Source: Desulfuromonas versatilis
GTDB taxonomy: Bacteria > Desulfobacterota > Desulfuromonadia > Desulfuromonadales > NIT-T3
Assembly: GCF_019704135.1 (NCBI RefSeq)
Contig: NZ_AP024355.1
Span: forward strand, 3,032,001 to 3,096,000
Direction of reading: 5' to 3'
Length of the DNA: 64,000 bases
A program made the translations under genes and the position numbers. The notes below the pieces were generated by a model. The model worked only from the letters and a program-made list of their open reading frames with translations, made no database searches and had not been told where the DNA came from. Shown one piece after another: positions 17,674-25,705 of the stretch (the first letter of the stretch is position 1; every line of letters begins with the position of its first letter).

Positions 17674-17778
17674 TAAATTCAAGACACTCCAAGTGGCTGT
17701 CAATATAATAAAGTTTTGCGTACCTCCATTGCTTTTAATTTCAATTCTTTTCATCTTAACTATCCACTGAGGCCAACG

Positions 17779-19119
17779 ATGAGGAACCTTGAAAGTCTTT
17801 TCAATGAAGTGTTCGATATGGTTGGAACCGAAACCAGGGTGTTAGAAAAGGCATCAAATTCAACAGCCTTAAATGAGAAGTTTGAGACATTGCCATCAGG
17901 GCCACAGCGCGAATACATTCTTCAGTCCCAGATTAGACCCATATTTGGAAAAGACGGCATCAATTCTACCCCCATCGGAACACATCCAGATTTTCTTCAT
18001 CTTGAAAATGGTAGCTCTAGAACGGTCAACCAGTATGTATGCACCCTTTTTGTTGACATAAAGGGGTCCACCCGCCTTTCATTACTCTACCCTTTAGACC
18101 TCGTATATAAATTCAAAAATGCGGTTATAAAGACGTGTGTAGAAGTTATTCGTTCTCTTGATGGTTGTGTTCATAGAATAATGGGCGACGCAGTAATGGC
18201 CTTTTTTGGAGGCAATGCCACGGAAAAGGAAGATGCAATTGCAGACGCAATCAATTGCGCCACAACCTTACGAGCCGTACTTGAAGGCAGCATTAAGCCT
18301 TGGATGGTAAGGAATGGAATTGAAGCGAAAGACTTTGGTTTTAGGGTTGGTTGCGACTTTGGTGATGACAGGGAGGTCCTTTGGGGAAACTTTGGTTACT
18401 CCAATGTAGGTGAAGTGTCGGCCACGGGTCTTCCCGTTGATATGGCCTCTAAATTACAGGGGCTTGCTAGCAAAAACCAAACTATGCTTGGCCAAGGCAT
18501 ATTGAACTTCATAAATTGGCCCGAAAACTATTCTAAAATAAAGGAGAATACAAGATCTGGTGAAGCGCGGCAACTGCCTATAGTTACTCCGAATCTGACT
18601 AATAAAAACGGTAATCCAATAAATTATCAAATGCGCCTATTGAGGTATGAAACCTACATCGAGTGCAGTGCTCTTCCTCGTTCCCTTAAGGCGAGTTTAG
18701 GAGACACGCGTGTAATCAACAACACGGCCATATCATACAAATGTTACACCGTCACGGATGGTAACGAAGTAGAGTATCTTCCCTCTTCAAGGTTTTTAGA
18801 AAAAAATGTATCCCTTATTTTTAAAGTCATTGTGAACACAAGAATTAATGGGCTCTACTTCCCACTGACTGCAATTTTCACTAAAATGAACAATGGTGAA
18901 GACGTTCCAATGGAAGAACGGGAAAAAGAATATCCACCAGTAGAAAAAGTCCTGAAAAAACCTATCCCTAATAAGTTCACTAAGTCTCCAAGCCAGTTCG
19001 CTAAAGCAACCCTAAATGAGGCAACCTTGTATAGGGGCCTTCATACTATGAAATGTGAAATAGTTGACAGAAATAGAAATATTCTTTTTCGCGATTGGAT
19101 TGGAGTAATGATCAAATAG
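17779..19119 (+). CDS. pycC: Pycsar nucleotide cyclase (PycC-like class III cyclase with C-terminal sensor domain)
   Basis: The 446-residue protein has a class III nucleotidyl cyclase domain (about residues 80-260) with both metal-binding aspartates: Asp93 in FVDIKGSTRLS and Asp137 in RIMGDAVMAFFGG. Residues about 285-446 look like the AGS-C sensor domain found after such cyclases (ATLYRGLHTMKCEIVD). In Pycsar defence, PycC makes cCMP or cUMP upon phage infection and activates a membrane or TIR effector. The next gene is a PycTM-type effector, which fixes the assignment. Base composition is clearly lower in GC than the flanks, suggesting transfer. GAGG lies just upstream of the ATG chosen. 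Whether C or U is the base cannot be told. Confidence 0.85.
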   Translation: MRNLESLFNEVFDMVGTETRVLEKASNSTALNEKFETLPSGPQREYILQSQIRPIFGKDGINSTPIGTHPDFLHLENGSSRTVNQYVCTLFVDIKGSTRLSLLYPLDLVYKFKNAVIKTCVEVIRSLDGCVHRIMGDAVMAFFGGNATEKEDAIADAINCATTLRAVLEGSIKPWMVRNGIEAKDFGFRVGCDFGDDREVLWGNFGYSNVGEVSATGLPVDMASKLQGLASKNQTMLGQGILNFINWPENYSKIKENTRSGEARQLPIVTPNLTNKNGNPINYQMRLLRYETYIECSALPRSLKASLGDTRVINNTAISYKCYTVTDGNEVEYLPSSRFLEKNVSLIFKVIVNTRINGLYFPLTAIFTKMNNGEDVPMEEREKEYPPVEKVLKKPIPNKFTKSPSQFAKATLNEATLYRGLHTMKCEIVDRNRNILFRDWIGVMIK

Positions 19120-19304
19120 AGTTTAAAACGGCGCTGCACTCGGACTTGTTGGATGGCGGCGGTTATCGAAAGATTTGTACTAGTTTGTTCATCGTTTCAC
19201 AGCCGGCGAGCTAAAACCGTATGGCAAGCAAGAAGAGAAAGGCGGTATTACAAAAGTAGTCCGATCACCCTAATGGTTAAGAAAATCGCTTACAGGAGGT
19301 AAGC

Positions 19305-19862
19305 ATGAGCGAAAAGGACAATGAACAAAAAAAACCTGCAAATGATTATCCCTCATCATCACGAGTCGAACTTCTCGTAAAAATTATAAATAGATACGAT
19401 ACCTACATTGTTTCAACTAATGCCAAGGCCTCTCTCATCATTGCATGGAATGGTATCGTCATTGGATCTATTTTATTGAAGTACCAGGAGGTAATAGGGC
19501 AATTCTCATGCATGAATAGGTTATCAGCCCTTGTACCTATTTTGTTGGTATTCTGTGGTTTTTTTGCCTTACTATCCACTGGATTGATTTTTGGGGTCGT
19601 TTTCCCATTTTTGACTCAAAGTCGCGATGGTAAAGTCAGCTTGATATTTTTCGGTTCTGTCGCAGAAATGAAAACAGAAGAATACGTCAATGCAATGCAA
19701 TCTGCATCAGTTAACGACTTGATTGTTGATTTAGCAGGCCAGACATCTGTTTTAGCTTCTGGTCTCAATTCAAAAATGAAAAGGCTTCAAAGAAGTATCT
19801 GGGCCATATACGCAGAACTTACGATAATTGCAGTTCTTTTGATTTTGTACGTGTTGAAATGA
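19305..19862 (+). CDS. pycTM: PycTM membrane effector of the Pycsar system (DUF5706 family)
   Basis: The 185-residue protein has three hydrophobic helices: about residues 43-62 (ASLIIAWNGIVIGSIL), 72-105, and the C-terminal 165-183. Family hallmarks are NAKASLIIAWNGIVIG and SLIFFGSVAEM followed by NDLIVDLAGQTSVLASGL, matching the Pycsar effector domain. On binding the cyclic pyrimidine nucleotide made by PycC it is thought to damage the inner membrane, stopping phage by host death or growth arrest. A CAGGAGG ribosome site precedes the ATG. The 185-base gap to pycC contains no recognised element. The cyclase pseudogene starts 10 bases after its stop. Confidence 0.85.
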   Translation: MSEKDNEQKKPANDYPSSSRVELLVKIINRYDTYIVSTNAKASLIIAWNGIVIGSILLKYQEVIGQFSCMNRLSALVPILLVFCGFFALLSTGLIFGVVFPFLTQSRDGKVSLIFFGSVAEMKTEEYVNAMQSASVNDLIVDLAGQTSVLASGLNSKMKRLQRSIWAIYAELTIIAVLLILYVLK

Positions 19863-19872
19863 AGAGGATTGT

Positions 19873-20665
19873 ATGGCGAGGCGCCCACTTACTCGTAAAT
19901 GGAATCCATTAATTCATACGAAGGTGAAGGACCACCTTAAGGCAGCCAGAGCGCGCTTAAGGTTGTCGTGATCACCAATTCCGAACGGGATAACAATTCC
20001 TGACCCGAGTGCAATTGTAATTGGCGGCACAAAGAAGATGGATGCCGCCATTCTTTTTTTTGATCTCGAAAGTTTCACCAAAATATGTGCATCCATTTCG
20101 ACGGATAGACTCTGGCACTTCTATACTTCGTGATCCCTAGCGTAATGCATATAGTGTGTTATGGGGCGGCTTCTTTGAAAAAAATACTGGTGATATGGTA
20201 ATGGCTATTATAGGGCCAGAGACGAAGGATCGTATCATTATCGCTCAAGAAGCTATTCAATGTGCAATGGATATTCGCTATGTGGTGGAAAACGAAGTAC
20301 AGGCAATGCTTGCATCGGATGAGTTACTACATACTAACTTTAGGATAGGTATTGATTTTTGAGAAGTTCTGATAGGCCGTATTGGCATCCACAGTTACAA
20401 CTTCCTGTCAGTTGTTGGGACTATTGCAAAGCTAGCCTGTAAACTTCAAGGGTTTTCTCGGTCCAATGGGATTTGTATAGGTGATTCTCTGGCCCGCAGC
20501 CTAAATCCGTACCTTCAACTACATGCAGAAATCGGTGAGCATCCAAATTGGGCTTGGCAATACACACACACTGGACAGGCATATAATTATTATCATTACA
20601 ATCTGGATTGGCCCGAACCGCTTGAATGGATTCGTCGTGGTTTTATCAACCAGCCATCCTTCTGA
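19873..20665 (+). pseudogene. Decayed class III nucleotide cyclase gene, downstream of the Pycsar pair
   Basis: From ATG 19873 the frame reads a basic N-terminus, then LFFDLESFTKIC, the first metal-binding motif of a class III cyclase, but it is broken by a TGA at 19969 and a TGA at 20131. The homology resumes one frame over: NTGDMVMAIIGPETKDRI is the second metal site, then FRIGIDF, a TGA at 20360 where a glycine codon would be expected, then EVLIGRIGIHSYN and further cyclase sequence to 20665. At least three stops and one frameshift make it nonfunctional as one protein. It lies 10 bases after pycTM, so it was once part of the same operon. Confidence 0.8.
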
Positions 20666-20669
20666 CAAC

Positions 20670-21323
20670 ATGGTGAATTCAATGGATTTATCGAAAGAGC
20701 GAATAATCGATGCTTTCGCAATGATAGTTGACATAAACGGATATACTCCGATGATAGCTAATGCGAAATACATAAATGGTATTGCACAATTTGTTAGAGA
20801 TGTGCTGCTCGGCGGGATCCAGGCAGTAGAAAAAAATGATGGTGTTGTTGTGGGATTTATGGGAGATGCCTTCCTAGCCGTCTTTGAAAATCCTGATTCA
20901 GTTTTTATGGCATGTATTGGAATAGCGAAGGATCTTGACAGATTATGTGAGTACTTAGCATCAGACAAGGAAAGGTGTCAAGATCATTGGGAATTTCATC
21001 AAGGTGGTCCAGGGATAAAAATAGCAGTTGAGTACGGATGGGTTGATATTTCTACAATATGGAGTTCTTTCCTTGGGGAACAAAAATTACTTGCAGGAAC
21101 CTGCATTAACTATGCGAATAGGATTTCAAGCGCCGGGATAGGGAATAGGTGCCACATCGGACCTAGAGCTATGGAGGCTGGGATGAATAAGTGGGGGTGC
21201 GAAGGCCCGTTTACTATTGCGGGGAAAACGGGTGAAGGGGATTACACTTACTGGCAGTTGGGTTTGGGGGACATTTGGAGAGAAGGTTTTATTGAACCCG
21301 GTCAAGAAAAATACTGGGGCTAG
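20670..21323 (+). CDS. Second intact class III nucleotide cyclase domain protein
   Basis: The 217-residue protein contains an apparently intact class III cyclase domain: Asp21 in MIVDINGYTPM and Asp66 in GFMGDAFLAVFEN are the metal ligands, and NYANRISS supplies the usual Asn and Arg of the active site. No sensor or membrane domain is attached. It begins 5 bases after the decayed cyclase stops and has no obvious ribosome site of its own, so it probably relied on coupling. With its broken neighbour it may have formed a cyclase pair. Substrate is unknown. Low GC content matches pycC. Confidence 0.7.
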   Translation: MVNSMDLSKERIIDAFAMIVDINGYTPMIANAKYINGIAQFVRDVLLGGIQAVEKNDGVVVGFMGDAFLAVFENPDSVFMACIGIAKDLDRLCEYLASDKERCQDHWEFHQGGPGIKIAVEYGWVDISTIWSSFLGEQKLLAGTCINYANRISSAGIGNRCHIGPRAMEAGMNKWGCEGPFTIAGKTGEGDYTYWQLGLGDIWREGFIEPGQEKYWG

Positions 21324-21396
21324 TACCGACATGACTAGGTCACTCCAGCTCCAGGGTAGAGTAGAGAGCAGGTCACTGCGACTGTGTCATCGATGC

Positions 21397-21645
21397 TGTA
21401 AAAATACCCCCCTGTGGCAATTGAAAATTACCCCCCTGAATTCCACTCAGGGAGGAAAAGATGATTCACCCCAACGAGCAACATCAAGTAGAACATTGCC
21501 TTCAGCACCCAAATGCAAATGGTCGGCAGAGACAAGTACGGTGCGATTCGCGAGCTGCATAATCGCGGGGTGCCGAAAAAACAGATTGCCCGGCAATTGG
21601 GCGTTACGGTGAAGACGGTCCGCAACTGGCTTAACAAAGCACCAC
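21397..21645 (+). mobile_element. Left-end remnant of an IS21-family element
   Basis: The stretch begins TGTAAAAATACCCCCC and repeats a related motif (GAAAATTACCCCCCTG) about 24 bases on, the multiple terminal repeat layout of IS21. It then enters the start of an IstA gene and is cut off by the RAYT element at 21646. No istB or right end is present. Confidence 0.65.
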
Positions 21646-21683
21646 GGGGTCAGGTCTTGAAATATCACTTTTTCCGTCTATAG
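21519..21683 (+). pseudogene. istA: Truncated IstA transposase, N-terminal helix-turn-helix only
   Basis: The 54-codon frame reads MVGRDKYGAIRELHNRG then PKKQIARQLGVTVKTVRNWL, the N-terminal helix-turn-helix of IS21 IstA transposases (normally about 400-500 residues, with a DDE domain). After residue 42 the frame runs into the inverted repeat of the RAYT element and stops at 21683. It cannot be an active transposase. Confidence 0.75.
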
Positions 21684-22567
21684 TTCCACCATGGCACGAC
21701 CATTACGCATAGAATTCCCCGGTGCGGTTTACCATGTCACTTCGCGCGGCAACGCCCGGGACGATATTTTCTTGGACGATCAGGACCGCGGGAAGTTTCT
21801 CGCCATTCTCGGGCAGGTGGTGCGACGCTTCAATTGGCTCTGCCACGCCTACTGCCTGATGGGGAACCATTATCACCTGCTGATCGAAACGCCCGAAGGC
21901 AATCTCTCGGCCGGAATGCGTCAGCTCAACGGAGTCTACACCCAGGCCTTCAACCGCGCCCACAACCGGGACGGCCACGTTTTCAAGGGACGATTCAAGG
22001 CAGTCCTGGTCGAAAAACAGAGTCATCTGTTGGAGCTTTGCCGCTACGTGGTTCTCAACCCGGTGGCCGCTGGCATGGTGAATCGTCCCGAGGAGCACCC
22101 CTGGAGCAGTTATCTCGCCACCCTCGGCGAGACGCCCACCCCGCCCTTTTTAACCACTGACTGGGTACTGGGAAACTTTTCCAGAACGCCGGCAGCCGCC
22201 CGCCGGCACTATCAGCAATTTGTGGCCGATGGACTGGCGAAAGAGGAAACTCCCTGGAGCCAACTGGTGGGACAGATTTTTCTGGGCTCCGAGGCCTTCA
22301 TCCGACAGGCCTGCGACATTCGGGAAAGCCAAGCAGAATTAGGAGAGATTCCCCGCGAGCAGCGCCATGCCGGGAGGCCTTCTCTGGAGGAGTTGTTTCC
22401 TGCGGACGGTCCGCTACCGAAACCGGAACGCAATCGCCTGATCCGCAGCGCCCACGGCCGGTACGGATACCGGTTGACAGAGATTGCCAAAGCCCTCGGC
22501 ATCCATTACACCACGGTCAGCAAGGTGATCAACCAGCAAGAAAACTTATTTTTCAAGACCTGACCCC
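21646..22567 (+). mobile_element. RAYT/IS200-like single-gene element with 15-bp inverted ends
   Basis: Perfect inverted 15-mers, GGGGTCAGGTCTTGA at 21646-21660 and its reverse complement at 22553-22567, bracket one transposase gene. The right copy overlaps the transposase stop codon. The same end motif is common beside Y1 transposases in deltaproteobacteria. It inserted into, and truncated, the IS21 remnant. Confidence 0.7.
21691..22563 (+). CDS. REP-associated tyrosine (Y1, IS200-like) transposase
   Basis: The 290-residue protein has the Y1/RAYT core: FPGAVYHVTSRGN, the HUH-type motif CLMGNHYHLLIET near residue 55, FKGRFKAVLV and the tyrosine helix with LLELCRYVVLNP. The C-terminal part (about 240-285) is a helix-turn-helix of DnaA/HTH type: RYGYRLTEIAKALGIHYTTVSKVI. 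These enzymes cut and join single-stranded DNA at palindromic REP sequences. The gene appears intact and its GC content is higher than the island around it, indicating separate arrival. Confidence 0.9.
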   Translation: MARPLRIEFPGAVYHVTSRGNARDDIFLDDQDRGKFLAILGQVVRRFNWLCHAYCLMGNHYHLLIETPEGNLSAGMRQLNGVYTQAFNRAHNRDGHVFKGRFKAVLVEKQSHLLELCRYVVLNPVAAGMVNRPEEHPWSSYLATLGETPTPPFLTTDWVLGNFSRTPAAARRHYQQFVADGLAKEETPWSQLVGQIFLGSEAFIRQACDIRESQAELGEIPREQRHAGRPSLEELFPADGPLPKPERNRLIRSAHGRYGYRLTEIAKALGIHYTTVSKVINQQENLFFKT

Positions 22568-22794
22568 GATTTTTTTGATGCTGCGAAGACAGGTCAGGAT
22601 TAAACGACAACCCCGTCACAGACTTTTCCCCAGCCCCAGGTAATCAAATCCTGTCCCACTCTCCATCAGCCACGCAAAAGACACCCATTCCAACCTGAAA
22701 TCAATCCATTGAGCTATTGCGACCGGACCGAGTCGAAGGCTAGAATTTTATTAAATGCGACTTAACAAAGATTGATTCGGTGGGAGGTCTGACC

Positions 22795-24474
22795 ATGAGT
22801 GATCCGATAAAAAACATTCGCTGTCTGATAGTCGTTCTGCTGGCCCTGGTCTTGGGCGCCCACGCCGGCCTGGCGGCCATGCTCGCGCCCAGCCGGGCCG
22901 ACGTGCCTTCGGCTACGGAGCAGATCGCTCCGCTGCTGTCGGGGATGGGCAAGCACACCTTCGAGGTCACCACCGGCTCGCAGAGAGCCCAGCAGTTCTT
23001 CAACCAGGGGATCAACCTGGCCTACGGCTTCAACCACGCCGAGGCCGGCCGTTCCTTCCGCGAGGCGGCGCGCCTCGACCCGGAAATGGCCATGGCTTAC
23101 TGGGGCCAGGCGCTGGTGCTGGGGCCCAACATCAACATGCCGATGGATGCCGCCGACGAACCCAAAGCCCTGGAGCTGATCGAGAAGGCCCAGGCCTTGA
23201 AAGCCAAGGCCTCCGAGCGCGAACAGGGCTACATCGAGGCCCTGGCCACCCGCTATTCAGGCAAGGCCGAGGAGCGGGCCGAGCGCGACCGGGCCTATGC
23301 CGAGGCGATGAAGAAGCTCTCGCAGAGCTACCCCCACGACCTGGATGCCGCCACCCTCTACGCCGAGGCGCTGATGGACCTGCGCCCCTGGAACTACTGG
23401 ACCCGCGACGGCCGCCCCTATCCGGGGACGCCCGAGGCGATCGCGGTCCTCGAATCGGTGATGGAGCGCAACCCCGAGCACCCGGGCGCCAACCATTTCT
23501 ACATCCACCTGCTCGAACCGGCCGACCCGCCCAGGGCCGAGGCGGCGGCCGACCGGCTGCGCTTTCTGGTCCCCGACGCCGGACACCTGGTGCATATGCC
23601 GGCGCACATCTACCTGCGGGTGGGCCGCTACGCCGATGCATCGGCCGCCAACGACCGGGCCATCGCCGCCGACGAGAGCTACCTCAGCCAGTGCCGGGCC
23701 CAGGGGATCTATCCCCTCGGCTACTACCCGCACAACATCCACTTTCTGTGGTCCTCCTCGACCATGGAGGGGCGCAGCAAGGTAGCGCTGGAGGCCGCGG
23801 GCAAGGTGGTTGAGCAGATTCCCGCCCAGGCCGCCAGCGAGATGCCCCTGCTGCAGACCTTCCTGGTGATTCCCGACTACGCCCTGACCCGCTTCGGACA
23901 CTGGGAGGAGGTGCTGCAGCAGCCCGCCCCGGACGAGGACAAGCCCTTCCTCGCCGGGATCCGCCACTACGCGCGGGGGCTGGCCTTTGCGGCCCTGGGG
24001 AAGCTGGGCGAGGCGGAGATCGAACTGGCGTACCTGAAGAAAATTGCCGCTGAGCCGGCGCTGGCCGAGCTGATTCTGTTCTCGCCCAACAACGCCGCGG
24101 ACGTGCTGGCCATCGCCGTGGAGGTGCTCGCCGGCGACCTGGCCGCGAAACGCCAGGACTACCCCCGCGCCATCTCGCACCTGGAGCGCGGCGTGCGCCT
24201 GGAGGACGGCCTGGCCTATATCGAGCCGCCGGACTGGCACTACCCGGTGCGCCAGGCGCTGGGAGCGGTGCTGCTGGAAGCGGGCATCGCCCGGGAGGCC
24301 GAAACGGTTTACTGGGAAGATCTGCAACGCAACCGGGAAAACGGCTGGTCGCTGTTCGGGCTAGTGCAGGCGCTGCGGGCCCAGGGGAAGACCGAACAGG
24401 CCGCGGAGGTCGAAAAGCGCTTCAACAAGGCCTGGGAGCGGGCCGACGTGCAGCTGAGCGCGTCGCGCTTTTAG
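22795..24474 (+). CDS. Exported TPR-repeat protein of unknown function
   Basis: The 559-residue protein has a signal peptide (LIVVLLALVLGAHAGLAAM) and several tetratricopeptide units: FNHAEAGRSFREAARLDPEMAMAYW near 80, HAEMPAHIYLRVGRYADASAAN-like repeats near 265-285, and more at the C-terminus around 490-550. TPR proteins scaffold protein contacts; the partner is not evident. The block GHLVHMPAHIYLRVGRY is typical of an uncharacterised family of periplasmic TPR proteins. GGGAGGT precedes the ATG. The gene stands alone, after a transposon and before a convergent small gene. Confidence 0.8.
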   Translation: MSDPIKNIRCLIVVLLALVLGAHAGLAAMLAPSRADVPSATEQIAPLLSGMGKHTFEVTTGSQRAQQFFNQGINLAYGFNHAEAGRSFREAARLDPEMAMAYWGQALVLGPNINMPMDAADEPKALELIEKAQALKAKASEREQGYIEALATRYSGKAEERAERDRAYAEAMKKLSQSYPHDLDAATLYAEALMDLRPWNYWTRDGRPYPGTPEAIAVLESVMERNPEHPGANHFYIHLLEPADPPRAEAAADRLRFLVPDAGHLVHMPAHIYLRVGRYADASAANDRAIAADESYLSQCRAQGIYPLGYYPHNIHFLWSSSTMEGRSKVALEAAGKVVEQIPAQAASEMPLLQTFLVIPDYALTRFGHWEEVLQQPAPDEDKPFLAGIRHYARGLAFAALGKLGEAEIELAYLKKIAAEPALAELILFSPNNAADVLAIAVEVLAGDLAAKRQDYPRAISHLERGVRLEDGLAYIEPPDWHYPVRQALGAVLLEAGIAREAETVYWEDLQRNRENGWSLFGLVQALRAQGKTEQAAEVEKRFNKAWERADVQLSASRF

Positions 24475-24483
24475 GAACGTTGC

Positions 24484-24518
24484 GGGGGTTGGTGCCTGGT
24501 GAGCAGCCACCAACCCCC
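24484..24518. terminator. Hairpin between convergent genes
   Basis: An 11-bp stem GGGGGTTGGTG (24484-24494 with 24508-24518) lies between the convergent TPR and small metal-binding genes. There is no clear T run, so efficient termination is uncertain. Confidence 0.5.
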
Positions 24519-24533
24519 TCCGGGAACTGCCCC

Positions 24534-24827
24534 TCAGCCGGCCAGGCTGAAGCCGTCCCCCGCATACTGGATGTTGGCGGGGTCAGAGGCGCGCGGCGGG
24601 GAGACCGCGTGGACGCCGCCGCAGGACGGGCAGCTGCCGACAAAGGTTTTCAGGACGAAGGGGGCCTGGCATCCCTGGCAGGTCGCCGCCAGGCCGCCGC
24701 CGGGGATCTCCCGCCGGCGCAGCGCGCCGCCATGGGCCTGTGCCACGAACTCCACCAGTTCCCGCCCCTCGGCATAGGGCCCGCCGCCCCCGTGGCCGTG
24801 GGCGCCGCCGCAGTTGCATCCCGACAT
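24534..24827 (-). CDS. Small Cys/His-rich putative metal-binding protein
   Basis: The 97-residue protein begins MSGCNCGGAHGHGGGG, a Cys/His/Gly-rich N-terminus, and has two CXXC pairs, CQGC (about 51) and CPSC (about 67), that suggest a zinc ribbon. It has no signal peptide and no membrane helix. AAAGGAG precedes the ATG. I do not recognise a characterised family. A TGACC-N2-GGTCA palindrome lies about 73 bases upstream and may regulate it. Confidence 0.65.
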   Translation of the reverse strand: MSGCNCGGAHGHGGGGPYAEGRELVEFVAQAHGGALRRREIPGGGLAATCQGCQAPFVLKTFVGSCPSCGGVHAVSPPRASDPANIQYAGDGFSLAG

Positions 24828-24896
24828 AGTAAATTCTCCTTTTGCGATGGGTTGTTGTTTGGACAGAGCAAGGTTAGCGCTTCTGCCCCGGCGTTT

Positions 24897-24914
24897 CTCT
24901 GACCTGGGTCAAAA
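24897..24914. promoter_or_regulatory. TGACC-TG-GGTCA palindrome, possible Crp/Fnr-family operator
   Basis: TGACCTGGGTCA at 24900-24911 is a perfect palindrome, extended by T/A flanks on one side. It resembles the HcpR-type consensus described for deltaproteobacteria (TTGACC...GGTCAA). It lies between two divergent small genes and could serve either. The regulator is not in the window. Confidence 0.35.
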
Positions 24915-25024
24915 ACTTTCAGATGCGCGTCGCGGGCATGGTTAGAAAATTTTACAGACAAAATCCGCAAAACCGGGCATTATCGACATCTGTTCTTCGT
25001 AATCTATTCAAGGAGGATGCGCCG

Positions 25025-25294
25025 ATGACCGAGACCGAAAATCTGCACGGCAAAGGGATGGAAATGCTGCAGGAGGTGGCCCTGCGTTACGCATCCCAGC
25101 ACGGCCTGAAACCGGAGCGGATCGAATGGGCCCAATCGGGCACCGAGGACTGGTGGCTGAAGGTCACGACCGCAAATCATTCCGTCAAGGTTGTCTTCTC
25201 CGGCGACGAGATCGAGGATTTCGCCGAGGGGGGTTCCGGGTCGTCCGGGTCCAACGTCAAGATCCGCAACGCTTTTGCCCATCTCGCAATGTAG
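25025..25294 (+). CDS. Small conserved-looking hypothetical protein
   Basis: The 89-residue acidic protein (MTETENLHGKGMEMLQEVALRYASQHG...) has a helical N-terminal half and a strand-rich part (WWLKVTTANHSVKVVFSGDEIEDF), ending in a Gly/Ser-rich linker. It has no signal peptide or known motif. AAGGAGG sits ideally before the ATG, so translation is likely. I do not recognise it. Confidence 0.6.
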   Translation: MTETENLHGKGMEMLQEVALRYASQHGLKPERIEWAQSGTEDWWLKVTTANHSVKVVFSGDEIEDFAEGGSGSSGSNVKIRNAFAHLAM

Positions 25295-25546
25295 GCCGGG
25301 CTGGGGGGACAGGGGGAAATACAGCTGACCCTCCCCCGCCGCCCGACCATCCATAAAACCTGATCACCTCCCGGCCATACCACGCCCCCCCCTGGGTAAA
25401 TCCCTGCCATTTGACGTGAAATAAACCCAAAAAGGACCGTTTTTCACCTTTTAATTTCCTGCCCCCCAAAAATAGTCCGAGAAAGAACATTCTTTTTCCG
25501 GCAACTTAGGTACTTCCGCCCTCACGGCAAGAGATTCTCTTCATTA
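25295..25546. other. Gene-less stretch
   Basis: No convincing reading frame, RNA gene or repeat was seen between the small hypothetical gene and the sigma-54 motif at 25547. The sequence is C-rich on the plus strand. The real start of the following gene is 25706, so 25295-25705 is all intergenic or leader. Confidence 0.6.
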
Positions 25547-25563
25547 TTGGCGCACAACTTGCC
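25547..25563 (+). promoter_or_regulatory. Candidate sigma-54 promoter of the lipoprotein-HEAT gene pair
   Basis: TTGGCGCACAACTTGCC has GG and GC ten bases apart and matches the RpoN consensus at the key -24 and -12 positions. The predicted start near 25575 gives a leader of about 130 bases before the ATG at 25706. Confidence 0.55.
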
Positions 25564-25705
25564 CGGTTATCTCCGGGACTATCCCGCTGGCCAGGGCATC
25601 GGTCAGGCCGGGTCCTGCTGGAAGTCCATCGCCCGTTCCATTGCCCGGGACAGGGTGGGGATCATCTTCATTTGTAGTCTGAACACGCGCTTAGAGGAGG
25701 GATCA

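Noticed and set aside
19120-19304. The gap between pycC and pycTM looked somewhat like an integron attC site (GCGCTGCACTCGGACTTGTT)
   Set aside because: The paired R and L boxes of an attC site could not be found in proper order, and there is no integrase nearby.
20360-20362. UGA in the decayed cyclase as possible selenocysteine
   Set aside because: A glycine codon is expected there, no SECIS-like hairpin follows, and other stops and a frameshift are present in the same gene.
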